From: Micromussa lordhowensis | Taxonomy: Eukaryota > Cnidaria > Anthozoa > Scleractinia > Lobophylliidae | Reading direction: 5' to 3' | Length of the DNA: 64,000 nucleotides | Assembly: GCA_964020085.1 (NCBI GenBank) | Contig: OZ026604.1 | Coordinates: 19,810,397-19,874,396, forward strand | In this document: in pieces, positions 45,266 to 56,729 of the stretch | How positions within the stretch are numbered: the stretch's first letter is position 1 | Layout: each line of letters opens with the position of its first letter | The notes under the pieces: generated by a model | Seen by the model: only the letters and a program-made list of their open reading frames with translations | Told to the model about the DNA's origin: nothing | The model's database searches: none | Translations under genes and position numbers: made by a program

Positions 45266-46972
45266 GTGTTGGTGATCTGAAAATGAATTCTAAGTGTCAC
45301 CAACAGTTCCAATGCCTTTCCTGGAAATATTTTGTCCAGTACAAGTAAACACTTTATTAAGACACTTTTACTGCAGGCTAAAGTCTATCCATTGCTAGTT
45401 CAACTTCACATGCAATCTCTTATTCAGATCTCACTCTCTTTGATGCTGGCCATGGGAGATCTGGGTTCGATATTACTTCACATGCAGATCATTATCTGTT
45501 AGTCTATGCATTAATGCTAATACATGTAAAAAGAAACCACAAGTGTGTCAAGCTTCAATGGCATAAAATTAATAATTATGACAATAAGAAACTCAAAGAT
45601 ATTCATATGTAATAATAATGGACTAACATTCCTTAATTTAAACACTAGCTAGAACGTCTTGTTCAAACTTACCTATATGTAAATGTATATTAGAAACTTG
45701 AAAGTCTTCCAAAATCTGTGAATGCACTTTGGCCTACTAGAGATGCTGAAGATTTAAAATATAAACACATTTTAGTGTAGTGTAATCAGATTACCCTGGA
45801 GCGGTTAGTAGTAGTACAATTATAAACTTTGAGTCTTTGTTATAAAGAATACACTGAGACCTGCATGGGCATTAAACATCCCCAAGAGGAGCCCCCAAGG
45901 TACATTTTACCCTAGGGATGTTGAGATTTTTAAAGCACAAATTTTCAAGTTCTTCCCTGGACATCTTGGATCTACCATTAAAAGAGCTTACTCACACAGT
46001 AGCCATTGGGAGTGCTACAGGTCATGATGAAGTGAATTTGCTGTTAGTACTCTACTAGTAAATCTTAACTCAAGGGTTAATTTTGCACATTAATTATGTT
46101 GTATTACTTAATCACACCAATCAGTAGCCTAATAATTCACACTGGCCTGTGACACAGCCAGATTTTTGGCCATGTTTGGGTACAGTAAATATCTACAGTC
46201 TGTATTTTGTAACAAAAACTTCAACATAACATCTCCAGATGATGCTTGTTTACATGTACAGTGTAATTGAACAGGGTACTTTTTTGCTCAATTGACTGTC
46301 TCATCAAAGTACAGGACTCGACCAAAATTAGTTTGACTCATACACAAGTGTGCCACCAAATTATGTCAGAAAGGTAGCCCTGAGGCAAGTATTCTTTAAT
46401 TGCTACAATTGACAATATATTTTTCCAAGAGCCTGCTTTGGATATGAGGTGATAGCTAAACAAACACAGCAATTTGGGCAGAAGAGGGAACAAAAAATCT
46501 TGCCATCCATCAGGGGAGGAAAGGGAAGGTGTGTGTTTTTTAAACCTCTTTTCTGGATTAGCCCAGCCAAAACAGACATTTAAAAGGACACATGTTCTAG
46601 CTGCTAAATACTTAAAACTTACAATTTCCAGCACTGATAACCCAATTAATATTCTTTTGTGTGCTACCCAATCATCATTAATACAAAAGTTGTAAAACAA
46701 AGCATTTAATGTCGTCGATTATTACTCTTCTCAGTTGTTTTCTAAATATAAAATAATTATTACTTAGTAATTAAAAAAAAACTTTGATTACATGGAAAAA
46801 GGAGCTATGCAGTAATCTTTGAAAGAACAGGGCTTCTGGTATTTCGCGCGGTCGCGGAGCTGCAAATTTCAAGTTAATCCGTGAAATCTTGCAAGATTAA
46901 AATAAACATGCAAAATACCGTGAAATTCACTAAAAATTGTACCAAATACATGTCGGAACAACATATTTGAAA
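45266..46972 (+). repeat. Direct duplication B, copy 2 (empty sites)
   Basis: This is the partner of 39941-43551 and lacks both inserted elements. It keeps the uninterrupted targets near 45778 and 46760-46775. Confidence 0.9.
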
Positions 46973-47895
46973 CGTTATCTCGCCTGTTGGAGCTGTTTAC
47001 TTGCCGTGAACTTGCAAATTTATGGTAAAACTTCGTTACCACAACGAGTAAACAAAATTCAAAAACTATGAGGCATTCTTAGATAAAATGTTTCAAAAAA
47101 CTAATTTTACAGACGATGTATGGACAAAAAAAAAATTTCTCTACATTTAGTTATAAACTAGTACAAATTTCTCCTATCATGATTTTGGTAAATTCTGGTG
47201 CTTTTTTAAGCATAAGTAGCTGGTTTTGCGTGCTCACCGAACTAATTTTTGTCATGATACCATACATTTCTTCTACTGGTTACCCCCCCAAAAAACGCAA
47301 GGGATTATGGGTCACGTGCAAGTAGCGAATGTTGTTCTACATGTAGGTAATAAACTGAGTTCAACAATCTGGATTGCTGTTAGCTTATTATACTATTGAC
47401 CAATCAGACGAAATGGCGAGATGACGACATGTCACTCCAGTTAGCCTAAACAGCGCTTCGGTAACTAGCCTAAATATCACTGACTTGAGGGTGGTTAGCT
47501 CTCAAAAATCGTGTGGGTTAATAAGCGCATCCCAGCTTCCGTCCTTTTCTTTCCTATTCGTGTTTTAAAGACGCCCAGAACTGTTTTCAATGATGCTTAC
47601 CTGAAATGAGCACCAATCGATGACAAATTACACTTTGGCTGTGAATTTGACCGATCGAGTCCTATAGGATGACAACAACACTCATTAATACCAAAAGCTT
47701 TATAGTGGAAACTATCAAACACACAACTGACCTGGAGAATCCGAAAGCGGAAGTGATCAGATTGAGCAATGAGTCATCAAACACTGAAGAAACGTATTCC
47801 TACTGTTACAAAGAATACAAATGCTTGTTTCTGAACTCACCTCGCTTCAAATAACTTGTGTTTTCTCCACAAGTGAGAGAATTTCACCAAATTGA
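46973..47895. other. Spacer with repeat fragment at 47.43-47.53 kb
   Basis: No gene is recognised. 47430-47525 is an interspersed repeat related to 16330-16440. Confidence 0.4.
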
Positions 47896-48096
47896 AACGA
47901 AGCGACCGAATGCAGACAGTCACACCTAAAGTGAGAATCTCCCAGAAGTCCCAGAAGTCCCAGAAGTCCCAGAAGTCCCAGCGCGTACAATCTGGAATGG
48001 CACAGTGGCAAGGACTTAGGAACTGTGGAGTAATGTACATACAGTGCACCCGAGAAAAATTCACGACGTTTTGTAACATGCCTATTATATTGTAAA

Positions 48097-48204
48097 ATGG
48101 CAACAAATGGGGCTCCATCTGTAAAAAGGGTGTGTGGCGAAATCTTGTTCCAGGCGAAGTATGACAATTTGTACAAATTGATACCTAGTATATTCCATAC
48201 CTAA
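48097..48204 (+). CDS. Small unrecognised ORF, 35 codons, unit 1
   Basis: The ORF begins MATNGAPSVKRV and ends PSIFHT. The duplicate at 48473-48580 differs at three bases, two silent and one Lys-to-Arg. That pattern hints at coding constraint, but the count is too small to prove it, and the ORF may be a shadow of repeat DNA. Family and function are unknown. Confidence 0.22.
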   Translation: MATNGAPSVKRVCGEILFQAKYDNLYKLIPSIFHT

Positions 48205-48472
48205 AAACACTTGTCATTACCAATATTTGTATTGGATCTATGATCTATTTAACCAAAGAGAAAAAATAACTTCAGGATCGAAGCGACGGAAAATGCAGAC
48301 AGTCACACCCTAAAGTAAGAATGTCCCAGAAGCCCCAGGAATGCCCCAGAAGTCCCTGCGCGTACAAACTGGAATGGCACAGTGGCAAGGACTTGGGAAC
48401 TGTGGAGTAATGTACATACAGTGCAGCCGAGAAAAATGCACGACGTTTTGTAACATGCCTGTTATATTGTAA

Positions 48473-48580
48473 AATGGCAACAAATGGGGCTCCATCCGTA
48501 AAAAGGGTGTGTGGCGAAATCTTGTTCCAGGCGAAGTATGACAACTTGTACAGATTGATACCTAGTATATTCCATACCTA
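48473..48580 (+). CDS. Small unrecognised ORF, 35 codons, unit 2
   Basis: This is the paralogue of 48097-48204, with start and stop at the same relative places. The single amino-acid change is conservative. The surrounding unit sequence is also similar, so selection is unproven. Confidence 0.22.
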
Positions 48581-48660
48581 AAAACACTTGTCGTTACCAA
48601 TATTTGTATTGGCTCTATGATCTATTTAGCCATAAGAAGAAAGAATTTTCCATTAGTAAT

Positions 48661-49534
48661 AGTTTAGGCGGGAATACTTCGTAATTTTTCCTGTAACAGG
48701 TTGGAGTGTTATGGGCTAGTATGGACCTCCGGCCTCACTTTTATGTTGGCCGAGTAAGAGCCTGAAACCAAATGGCACTTTCATGTTGATCGAGTAAGAG
48801 TCCGGAACTGAATAAACCGGAAGTGATAGAATCGGAATCGGTAGTACCATGGCAAGGGAGGGGGAATCGCGCCAGACCCCTAAGTCGTGAGAACACATGA
48901 CCTTTGTCACGCAAGAGCGTGACTAGCATATTTTTAAAAATCGATAACGCAAATACTTCGATTTTGGCTTCACCAACCCCTCTCTTTCAGTATAAAATAT
49001 GTGTTACCATTGATCATTGCTTTTAGGACATGTGGTGGCTCCTAAAGCAGCCGTTGGGTTTTCTGTTCTACTGCTCAAAAATTGAGCACAAAGCATTCAT
49101 CAATCCAGAAATAGTCTCTTCCTGTTCCACGACTCTTGCCTGATAAGTTTCTCAGGCACTCTTACCATGAAGTTTTGGTCTAAACGGACCTCTATCCCCT
49201 TTAATCTCACCTCCCTGCCAATCTCTGGCAATGGCGTACCATCAACAAAAGAGTTGTCGGGAAGAGAGAGATCTCTCTCAACTTCCTAAAATGCTTTTGA
49301 AATTAAAGCCTCGAGCTCTTTGTCGAATTACCGTCTGCTTTGTTGCCCCTATGTTTATTCAAATTGCCGTGCGCTTTGTGAATGGGGTGTACCTCGTGTC
49401 TGATGTCGGCAGTTTGTTTACGTACTTCAAAAAATTAAAAGACCCATTAAGCATGGGTACACATGGGAGTTATCAAATGACTAGATCAGTTTGAAAATGA
49501 ATCACCCTCCGCAGCAATGATTTCTGTACTTAAG
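48661..49534. other. Spacer with an unassigned minus-strand open frame
   Basis: A 61-codon open frame on the minus strand (49285-49100) follows an in-frame stop and contains GREVRLKGIEVRLDQ. It reads like protein, but I do not recognise it, and it may be a broken gene. Nothing else is seen. Confidence 0.3.
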
Positions 49535-49775
49535 GGAAACAACGTAAGGTAGTTATCACCACAGCCAGTCAAAACTGAAAACCACATGTTTAGAATTCAA
49601 GTTCAATCTATAGTTACTATGCCCAATTTAAATTTATTGATCTCGGCCGGTCCCTTGAGAAAAGCATCTGACATTAATCAAAGCTAGGAATTTTAAACAA
49701 TGCATGAACAAATTAAAGAGCATCTTGAACGTCCATTTAGAATTTTAATTAGTCGAAGTGACGAAAGATTGAATA
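49535..49775 (+). repeat. Left arm of ~230-bp inverted repeat flanking the ATPase relic
   Basis: It matches the complement of about 51298-51535, including 'aaggtagttatca', 'acatgtttagaattcaa', 'aaaagcatctgacattaatc' and 'catgaacaa'. Right and left arms face outward around 1.5 kb. Confidence 0.8.
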
Positions 49776-50044
49776 AATCAAAAACGAAAAACACATCTTT
49801 TAGACTTATTTTTAGACTTATTTTTTTAGACAATTATCAAATGTGAGGTCTAAAATATAGAAAAACGCATCGATTTTAAAACGACAGAGATAAGGAAAAA
49901 CGATTTTAAGAGCAAAATTACGGAAAAACGAGCCCATGTTATTGAAATGATTCTCGTCAGTCGACCTTCACCCAAGACAGCGTGCTTCGAATGAGCGGAG
50001 TCGATTAAAGTGATATTCAATATACCACTTTAAACAGTGTTCAA

Positions 50045-50705
50045 ACATCCTCTCTCTTAATTCCTGAATGCCAACGCGGGTATCTTTCGTGCGACAAGAG
50101 GGGACTAAATACGCGATTCCTGTCCATTGCTGGCGGGATGTAAATCCAGGACCGTGTATCCGAATGGTCGTTCGGTCAATTTCTGATACACGTCCATGTT
50201 GTCTTGCCAGTAGGTGGGAAAAGCTCGAAACAGTAAATTCCCAATACCTTATTGGTCTCTTGGATTTTTGAAGGCTATAATATAGTGGGCGTTCCTGGAA
50301 ATACCCATGGCATATTTCCCTGGTGGAAACAGGTCTTGGCACAAGTACAACACGGTGATAGTTTGATGACGAGAATGTTTGGTGAAAAAGTCACCTCTCT
50401 CTTTACCTCCCTCTGCCATCAAATCATCTAACACGACTAATCCACCCTTCGGAAACCATTTTTGCAGATGGGAGGTGGTACGAATCCCTTCGTAAAATTG
50501 TACACCAGCCTCTTACATGTCTCGGAATCCATCTTGCCACGCCCCGTAACAATAATGAATCGTGAGAGGACGGTTTACAAACAATTCTTCCAAGTGATCC
50601 AAGAGTAACGACTCGGTAAAACAAGTCTTGCCACAGCCAGAGTGGCCCACGACCAAAATACTGGAGTTGTCTTGAACAGAAACCCTTCTCCCATTTCTAT
50701 TCCAT
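50045..50705 (-). pseudogene. Packaging ATPase relic of Maverick/Polinton or adintovirus type
   Basis: On the minus strand one frame holds a P-loop GHSGCGKT (50647-50624). It is followed by a Walker B GLVVLDDLM (about 50440), then LYLCQD, ISRNAHY and AFKNPRDQ, then a tail with RPFGY and LDLHPAS. This is the A32/FtsK-HerA-like packaging ATPase of Polintons and adintoviruses. In-frame stops at 50513-50515, 50249-50251, 50105-50107 and 50057-50059 break it, with all parts staying in one frame. No capsid, protease, integrase or polymerase gene of such an element was found beside it. The relic is not functional as written. Confidence 0.78.
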
Positions 50706-50829
50706 TTGGAATCCCACGATTCATTTTAGTCGGAAAAGTGATGCTTGAGACTTCGTCTCCTATTTTCTAGGATCCTCTGCCTTGAGAAATTTTTTTCTCG
50801 AGACGGATTCTACTGTTTCCTTGCTAATG

Positions 50830-51243
50830 GTGGTGGTATGGCGCTGGTGTGGTGGTGGTGGTGGGTTTGGTGTAGTGGTGGTGCCAGTGGCGTTGGTGGA
50901 GGTGTTGGTGGTGTTGGTGATGGTTGGGGCAGTTGTGGTGGTGGTGGCAGCGGTGGGTGTGGTGGTGGTTGTGGTGGCAGTGGCGGTGGCGGTGATGGTT
51001 GTGGCAGTGGCAGTGGCGGTGGTGGCGGCGGCGGTGAGTGTAGTGGTGGCAGTGGCGGTGGTGGTGATAGTTGTGGCGGTGGCGGCGGCGGCGGCAACGA
51101 TGGGTGTGGTGGTGGTAGTGGTGGCACTGGCGGTGGTGTTGGTGGCGATGGTTGTGGCAGTGGCGGTGGTGGTGGCGATGGTGGTGGTGGTAGTAGTGGT
51201 GGTGGTGGTGGCTATAGTAACTGTGGTGGTGGCGGTGGTGTTT
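50830..51243 (+). repeat. Long GGT/GGC trinucleotide repeat
   Basis: About 410 bp of GGT, GGC and GGTGGTGGC units are strongly G-rich on the plus strand. They create Gly-, Val- and Pro-rich ORFs in all frames; none is taken as a gene. Multiple G-tracts could form G-quadruplexes. Confidence 0.92.
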
Positions 51244-51297
51244 TTTTGATATTAAAGTTCGTTACATTTGAAATAAGACCGCTCATGAATACCAGTC

Positions 51298-51535
51298 TCG
51301 TCTCTTCGACTAATTTAAATTCTTAACGGACGTTCGAAATGCTCCTTGTTCATGTGTTGTTTAAAATTCCTTTGATTAATGTCAGATGCTTTTCTCAAGG
51401 GAGCGATCGAGATCAATGAATTTAGATTGAACATAGTGACTATGTATTGAAGTTGAATTCTAAACATGTGTTCTTCAGTTTGACTGGCTGCGCTGATAAC
51501 TACCTTGCGTTGTTTGTCCAAAAGGAATTGCAACA
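51298..51535 (-). repeat. Right arm of the inverted repeat flanking the ATPase relic
   Basis: This is the complement of 49535-49775. On the minus strand it is open for about 70 codons with no recognised domain; a version of the same frame, with stops, is in the left arm. Confidence 0.75.
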
Positions 51536-53589
51536 CTGTGTCATCTATCCAATGTCATGTCTGTCTAGATGACATACAACCTGAGGGAACTGATGCCACT
51601 CAGCTCTTTCTTCAACACATATGTCCGAAAGTCCACCATCTGAGCAGCCTGCGGAACACCCTGTGAAATACACTGTCAGTATTTTTAATGTATTCTGATG
51701 TCATCTCTTCTCTTATTGGATGCCCATGAGGTCATCGTCCCATCATGAACTGCCACGCCCCATTTATAATGTTTGCTCGTACCCATGGCCCTCAGTCTTA
51801 ACAAGGTGGCTGACCTAACTGACTTCTCACACTTTAAGACCTAACACTGTAAGTATCGTATCGATTTTTTTATTGACTGTTGTTAAGCCCAGTTTGATTG
51901 ACACATCGGACGAGTCTGGGTAAATGGCTAAACCTGTCCCAGGCCGTTGCGTCTGGTTGGCAATTTCCTACTCAGAGTCCTGTGTTTACTCGATTCTACA
52001 CTATCGAAGCCTGTAGTAGGTTCAGGTTTCAAGGTTTCTCTGTGCATCTCAGTGTGTGCGAGCCGATGTTGGACTTGTAAATAGCTTCACGGGCGCTATA
52101 CCCGACACACTTCCGCTTTGTAAAACGAGGATTTTTGAAATAGAATTGTGTTCTTTTCAAATTCACATTTGTCTCCGCCTGATTTATGGGGTTAAGGTTG
52201 ATATGCAAATTTGACGATTGACCGAGTGAGGGAATGGGTCGGGCTTCCTCGGTACGCCATCTTGTTTGTCAAGTGGACAAAATCCGGCCTCCTGATTGGT
52301 CAAGAGCTTTCTAATGATATGCTTATTATATGTACTGCGCTCTGATTGGCTAGGACCCTATAAACGTCCTATACTACTAAAATTACTATGTATAAAACCA
52401 TAAAATCCATAAGTACTGATTCAGACTTATCAAGAGCTCTTATCCGGCAAATGCTAATGTATACTCCTGTAACATCTATAATAGGAAATCAAGAATAAGA
52501 AGGGAAGTGGTACATTCCAAGGCATTTTGGTTTCGGCTTAAATCATTGTGAATAGGGGCTGCCTGGAGGAAATTTGATTTAAGAACATCAAATTTCCCAC
52601 GGCAACTATCAGCCCGGCGATACTTCCTTGAAAGAAACACTCTATTGTTGAAATGAATAGACAGTGAGTAGCGTAGCCAATCAGAGAAAGCCATTTGTAA
52701 TAGAACGCTAGTAGATAGAACGCGCTTCTCTGATTGACTACGCTGCCACTATCTATTCTGTTGTAGACAGTGAGTAACGTAGCAGTGTGCGCTTGTTATC
52801 AAAATGACGGCCACTTCTTAGCGTTTTCGAAGTCTCTGTGAAGAGGAGTTTTGAACGACTAGTAGATTTATACTAAAACAATTCGATTATTCGCTCTCGA
52901 TTTCTAGCACTAATTGCTCTGGTTTAGAAACCCTTCTTGTCAGTTATAAAACACAGTCACGCGCCGTTTTAACGTTTACGTTGAATGAAAATTAAGGATC
53001 CTTTTAAGAAAGCTTCTTTAAGCTTACCCAACGAAATAGATTTCTTGTGGATTCGAGAGCAACTTGGTAAATTCCAACCAAGTTTTGAGTTAAAAGTTCG
53101 AGTTAAGAGGCTACTCTGTTGGTAATCATCCTCTTTTAACTTATTTATCGTGGATTCAGTTATTAGTCCAAGAGGGTATGCTGTCGACACAAGTCACAGT
53201 TGTGCAAAAATAAAACATGGTTTCGGTTACAACATTTGAACCGTACGGGACTTACAATCCTTTAACACGAAATGTTTTAAACTCTCCCTCGTTTTGCAAA
53301 TTTCTACAGGCTCGACTGACATCTTCGCACAGTTCCTGTTTTCTTTTCCTTTTTTTCGTTACTACAAATCTGCCACCGTTCGACCCACCTGTGCAAATGT
53401 CGTCCTAGTTTTGCACTAAGCCTGAGCCCGTGATATGATCACGTAATGCTGGTCAGCGGGTACCTTGTTTTGGCAATTAACATAACATGGATGTCCAATA
53501 TCAAAGATGTTCCTATGATAATGCTGTTACTTTCTTAGAGTTTTTAGATCAACGATGCAACGATCATTTTGAATTCTATCGTTTCAAAT
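51536..53589. other. Spacer with a small palindrome
   Basis: An inverted repeat of about 45 bp per arm lies at 52642-52690 and 52720-52770 ('cgtagccaatcagagaaagc' and its variant complement). No gene is recognised. Confidence 0.45.
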
Positions 53590-53594
53590 AGCAA

Positions 53595-55050
53595 TTATTG
53601 AATTCTTAGGGGGGGAAATAGTATGTCTTTCCTCCTGAGCATCCCATAATAACTCTTTGAAACAATAGAATTCAAAATGATCGTTGTATCTCCGATAAAG
53701 GCGACCATATCCAGCCGTTTTGTGAGCTCGCGTTCCTTGGAAGGAGGATAAACAACCGGACTCCCGAGCTTACTTTTCACATGGAGCGTTTGTGTTGCAA
53801 GAGAAGAGAAAGAAGGCAAGAACTTCATGGTTCGAAAAATGCTCCATAAAACTGACTGTGAAATCCATAGCGTTGGTACAGACAGGCCTGAAATTATTCC
53901 AATGCTGCGAGAAGGCATTACAGGGGCGTCAAAAGTGTTCTTACCGTGTCTCCTTCCTCTGTATTCCTTGCTCGCGATATAACAACCAGCGGCAACAAAA
54001 GTTTCACCGTTCAACTCACCGACAAAAGCAGCTATTGGATCACACAATGTGGGGAGATCAACCCGGTCTAAAATCAGAAATGGAAAAATTGCAAAGTTTT
54101 CAGAAAAAATTTGCGAGGAAAATTAAATTAGGCAAGATATCTTTTTCAGAAGCTCTGAAGTGTACGAATTGGCTCCCTCTGGCTGGAAGACGTCTTTCTC
54201 GCCCATGTATCGCCGTAGAAAATGCAATCAAAGGAAAAATTCCGCAACATTTTGAAAGTTTTAAATCGACACTAAGAAGTTCACATGGCTACAACACTAG
54301 AAATGGCTACTTATCAAGATTGCCTAAACCCAAAACGGAAAGAGGAAAGAGAGTGTCATACTTCCGTTTCACAAATGACTGGATGTCCCTCCCAGTATTT
54401 TTAAAAAAGCCAATGCCGTGCGCAATTTTTAAGAAAAACCTTACAAGGTTCCTAATGGATAAATATGTTTAGTTAATGGATAAATATTTTTTAGATGAAC
54501 GCCGTATTGTTGATAGATAATTATTTGTAAATAGTTTTTAGGACAGTACGTAGTTTTAGTAGTTTTTAGATCTGTGACATTTGTATTTCTTATTTTAGAT
54601 TTTAATACTTTTTATTTTTATGGAGGACCTCCCTGGAAACCATGTATTTATTACGTGACGGGTGATTCCTCCTTAAAGATTGTTTCATTATTATATTATT
54701 ATTAAACATTTCGCATCTTTTAGACCTGTCCCCAAGTCTTTCTTCGCCAACGTATTTATGACGATTGTTTCGAATTTCTTTCCTGTCTTATGAAGCGAAG
54801 TTTGAACTGCTCCGTGCCAGACAAGCTCGTATAGTGTTCGTTAGCAACAAAAAGCAGTCTGTTTCTTCGAGATTGATAAAATCCGTGAGGAGAATTGGTG
54901 AATGCAAGGCGACTGATCGAACAGCGAGCAGCAAATGAGGGTTTCCAACGGAGAAGTGAGGCGAAGAGCTAGGACTTGCACCATCAGTGGGTAGATTAGG
55001 AGACGGAGGTGGCGCTGGATAAAGCATGCACTGCGTATGCACCAACAATA
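53595..55050 (-). pseudogene. GNAT acetyltransferase pseudogene, split by a LINE fragment
   Basis: The right part (about 54717-55050) matches the N-terminal coding region of the intact gene at 57535-57735. The left part (53595-54047) matches its middle, for example AAFVGELNG, YIASKEYRGRRHGK and GIISGL. The Q/RxxGxG acetyl-CoA loop is altered to YRGRRHGKN. Between them 54041-54716 is LINE-derived. Frameshifts are present in both parts. It is a dead duplicate of the 56730-57833 gene in the same orientation. Confidence 0.85.
54041..54716 (+). mobile_element. LINE reverse transcriptase C-terminal fragment inserted in the GNAT pseudogene
   Basis: The frame from about 54053 to the stop at 54472 reads QSFQKKFARKI, LKCTNWLPLAGRR, HGYNTRNG and YFRFTNDWMSLP. 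This is the end of a Jockey/CR1-type RT. It is followed by a ~240-bp 3' UTR and an ATT-type tail (about 54688-54706). The 5' end is truncated. It lies in the opposite orientation to the host pseudogene. Confidence 0.8.
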
Positions 55051-56642
55051 GATCCCAGGCATTGCCCTAACCTGGAAACATGAGTGAAAGAGGAGTAGAG
55101 GTCGACCAAAGGAGACATGGAGGAGAACTGTAGAGGGATAGAGAGGCAGAAGATGGGTTTTGCCACTTAGAATGAAGCTGTCACCGCTACGAGAGACAGA
55201 GCAGATTAGAGGAGACAAGTCAATGGCTCTGTTCTCCCAGAAGAAGGCTAGGAACTATGATGATGATCATAATCAATTTTACATTGAACGCTATGCGCCA
55301 AATGAACCGTACCCTAGTACAAACACCGGGACTAGAGAGTCTCATTTGATTGCCTTTCCAGATGTATCGTAACACAAGTCAAGATGAAAGCCGAGTGAAG
55401 TTCGCGTCTGGAGTGAAGCTCGAGTCAAGTTAATTTGTATGTCTGTGTTTTCCCGGGTGTTTTGACTTTTGCAAAGGTTAGTCATGTGACGTGCTTTTCA
55501 AGAATACACTGAATGTAGGGTTACATCACACCTTTCATTCCTCACGGGAAGATATGAAGTCAACAAATTGACCTCGCTCCCAACGTTTCACTTCATAGCT
55601 CAGTTGGTAGAGCATCGCACTGGTATCGCGGAGGTCACGGGTTCGAATCCCGTTTAAGCCCTGATTTTTTTAAGGCTTCTTTCTTCCAATTGCTAACATT
55701 GGAAAATATACTGCGATGATCATTCTTCACTTTCACTTTTTATTTTAGTAACGCTCCAGCGTTTTTCCATACAAATTCTTGTAATTTTTTCAATTTTGCA
55801 AGCTGCTACAAATCTTTTTCGTTCGGTTTAAGAGCCTAGAATTTACAATTCGTCCCAGTATTTTACCCCTCCTTTAATTTATGCCCAATAATTATATGCA
55901 ATCGCATTCCAGTGCAAATATACTTCTTGTCTCTCAGCTTCTTCTCGACTCCTGATCTTCCCAAACAACAGAGTTAAGTAATATATCAAACAGGAGTGAC
56001 AGTGTTTCATCGGATATCCAAACACCGAGAAGAGAGTTGAAAATACGAAGCGCAGCGGATTGTTTTTGACGAAATTCAAATGGTTCCTTTGGGAAGAACC
56101 GGATTGGGATTTACGATCCAAGATCACTCGAATCGTGGTGCGGAATGAAAGGAACCAAGTGATTTTCGATCATTAGCACTAAATCAAATATTCCTAGAGG
56201 AACATACTCTTAGGCCTAATCACTCTAGTAGTGTTACTTATGTTCTCTTGTTCTTTCTATTTTTTTGTTAAAACCGTCGGCCAATCACGGCGCATCTTGT
56301 AACGGCTTTGTACCACCTGATAGTTTGCTTAGTTTAGGCATACGCATCATGACACAACGGTATTTGCTCGTAGTTACACTTGTTTGTTATAATTCCTTTT
56401 GTTTATACTTAGAATTGTTAGGTAAATGTTAACAGCTCAATATAAAGACTTATAGAAACGAGAACGGAAACGAAAATATTTACATGATTGCACAATGGGC
56501 TCAAAGTACAAAATACCAAGAAGAAAAAGGGTTCGAATGTCCTATAAAAACATGACCAACAATTTCCCTCTTGTATTCTTTCTCTTTCATCACTACACCA
56601 AAATAAAGAACTTTTTTCTCAATTACTTACAACAGCAAACAG
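55051..56642. other. Spacer holding the SINE, otherwise no gene seen
   Basis: Apart from the SINE at 55590, nothing recognisable is found. AT-rich sequence continues to the 3' end of the GNAT gene, with possible 3' UTR for it between about 56600 and 56730. Confidence 0.4.
55590..55735 (+). mobile_element. tRNA-derived SINE
   Basis: The head is TAGCTCAGTTGGTAGAGC (A box) then GGTTCGAATCCCG (B box), ending '...aagccctga', followed by a T-rich linker and a tail with 'actgcgatgatcat'. The body is shared with the minus-strand copy at 39092-38885. Its acceptor stem is not paired, so a functional tRNA is unlikely. Confidence 0.75.
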
Positions 56643-56729
56643 TTGCTTACAAAATCTAAAACCTTCTATGCTGCTGACATCTTAAAGTGGGCACAGTTTC
56701 ATGAGAAGTTTAAAGACTTAAAAGACAGC

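Larger units (their letters stand above)
47899..48660 (+). repeat. 381-bp tandem duplication
   Basis: Units start at 47899 and 48280 ('gaagcgacc/ggaa') and share most bases to about 48240 and 48620. Both contain a small ORF (48097-48204 and 48473-48580). Within the first unit a 10-bp repeat (agaagtccca) occurs four times at 47941-47981. Confidence 0.88.

Noticed and set aside
47939..47985. Possible CRISPR-like array
   Set aside because: The units are contiguous 10-bp repeats without spacers, in a eukaryotic context.
47837..48176. Minus-strand ORFs with a DFWDFWDFW or LLGLLG repeat
   Set aside because: The repeat is the complement of the 10-bp agaagtccca array. The frames are not kept in the second duplication unit.
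50745..51326. 193- and 155-codon Gly- and Val-rich ORFs
   Set aside because: They are all frames of one GGT/GGC trinucleotide repeat, with no recognisable domain outside it.
55590..55665. Possible tRNA gene
   Set aside because: Internal promoter boxes are present, but the acceptor stem does not pair and the 3' body is shared with another SINE copy. It was called a SINE.
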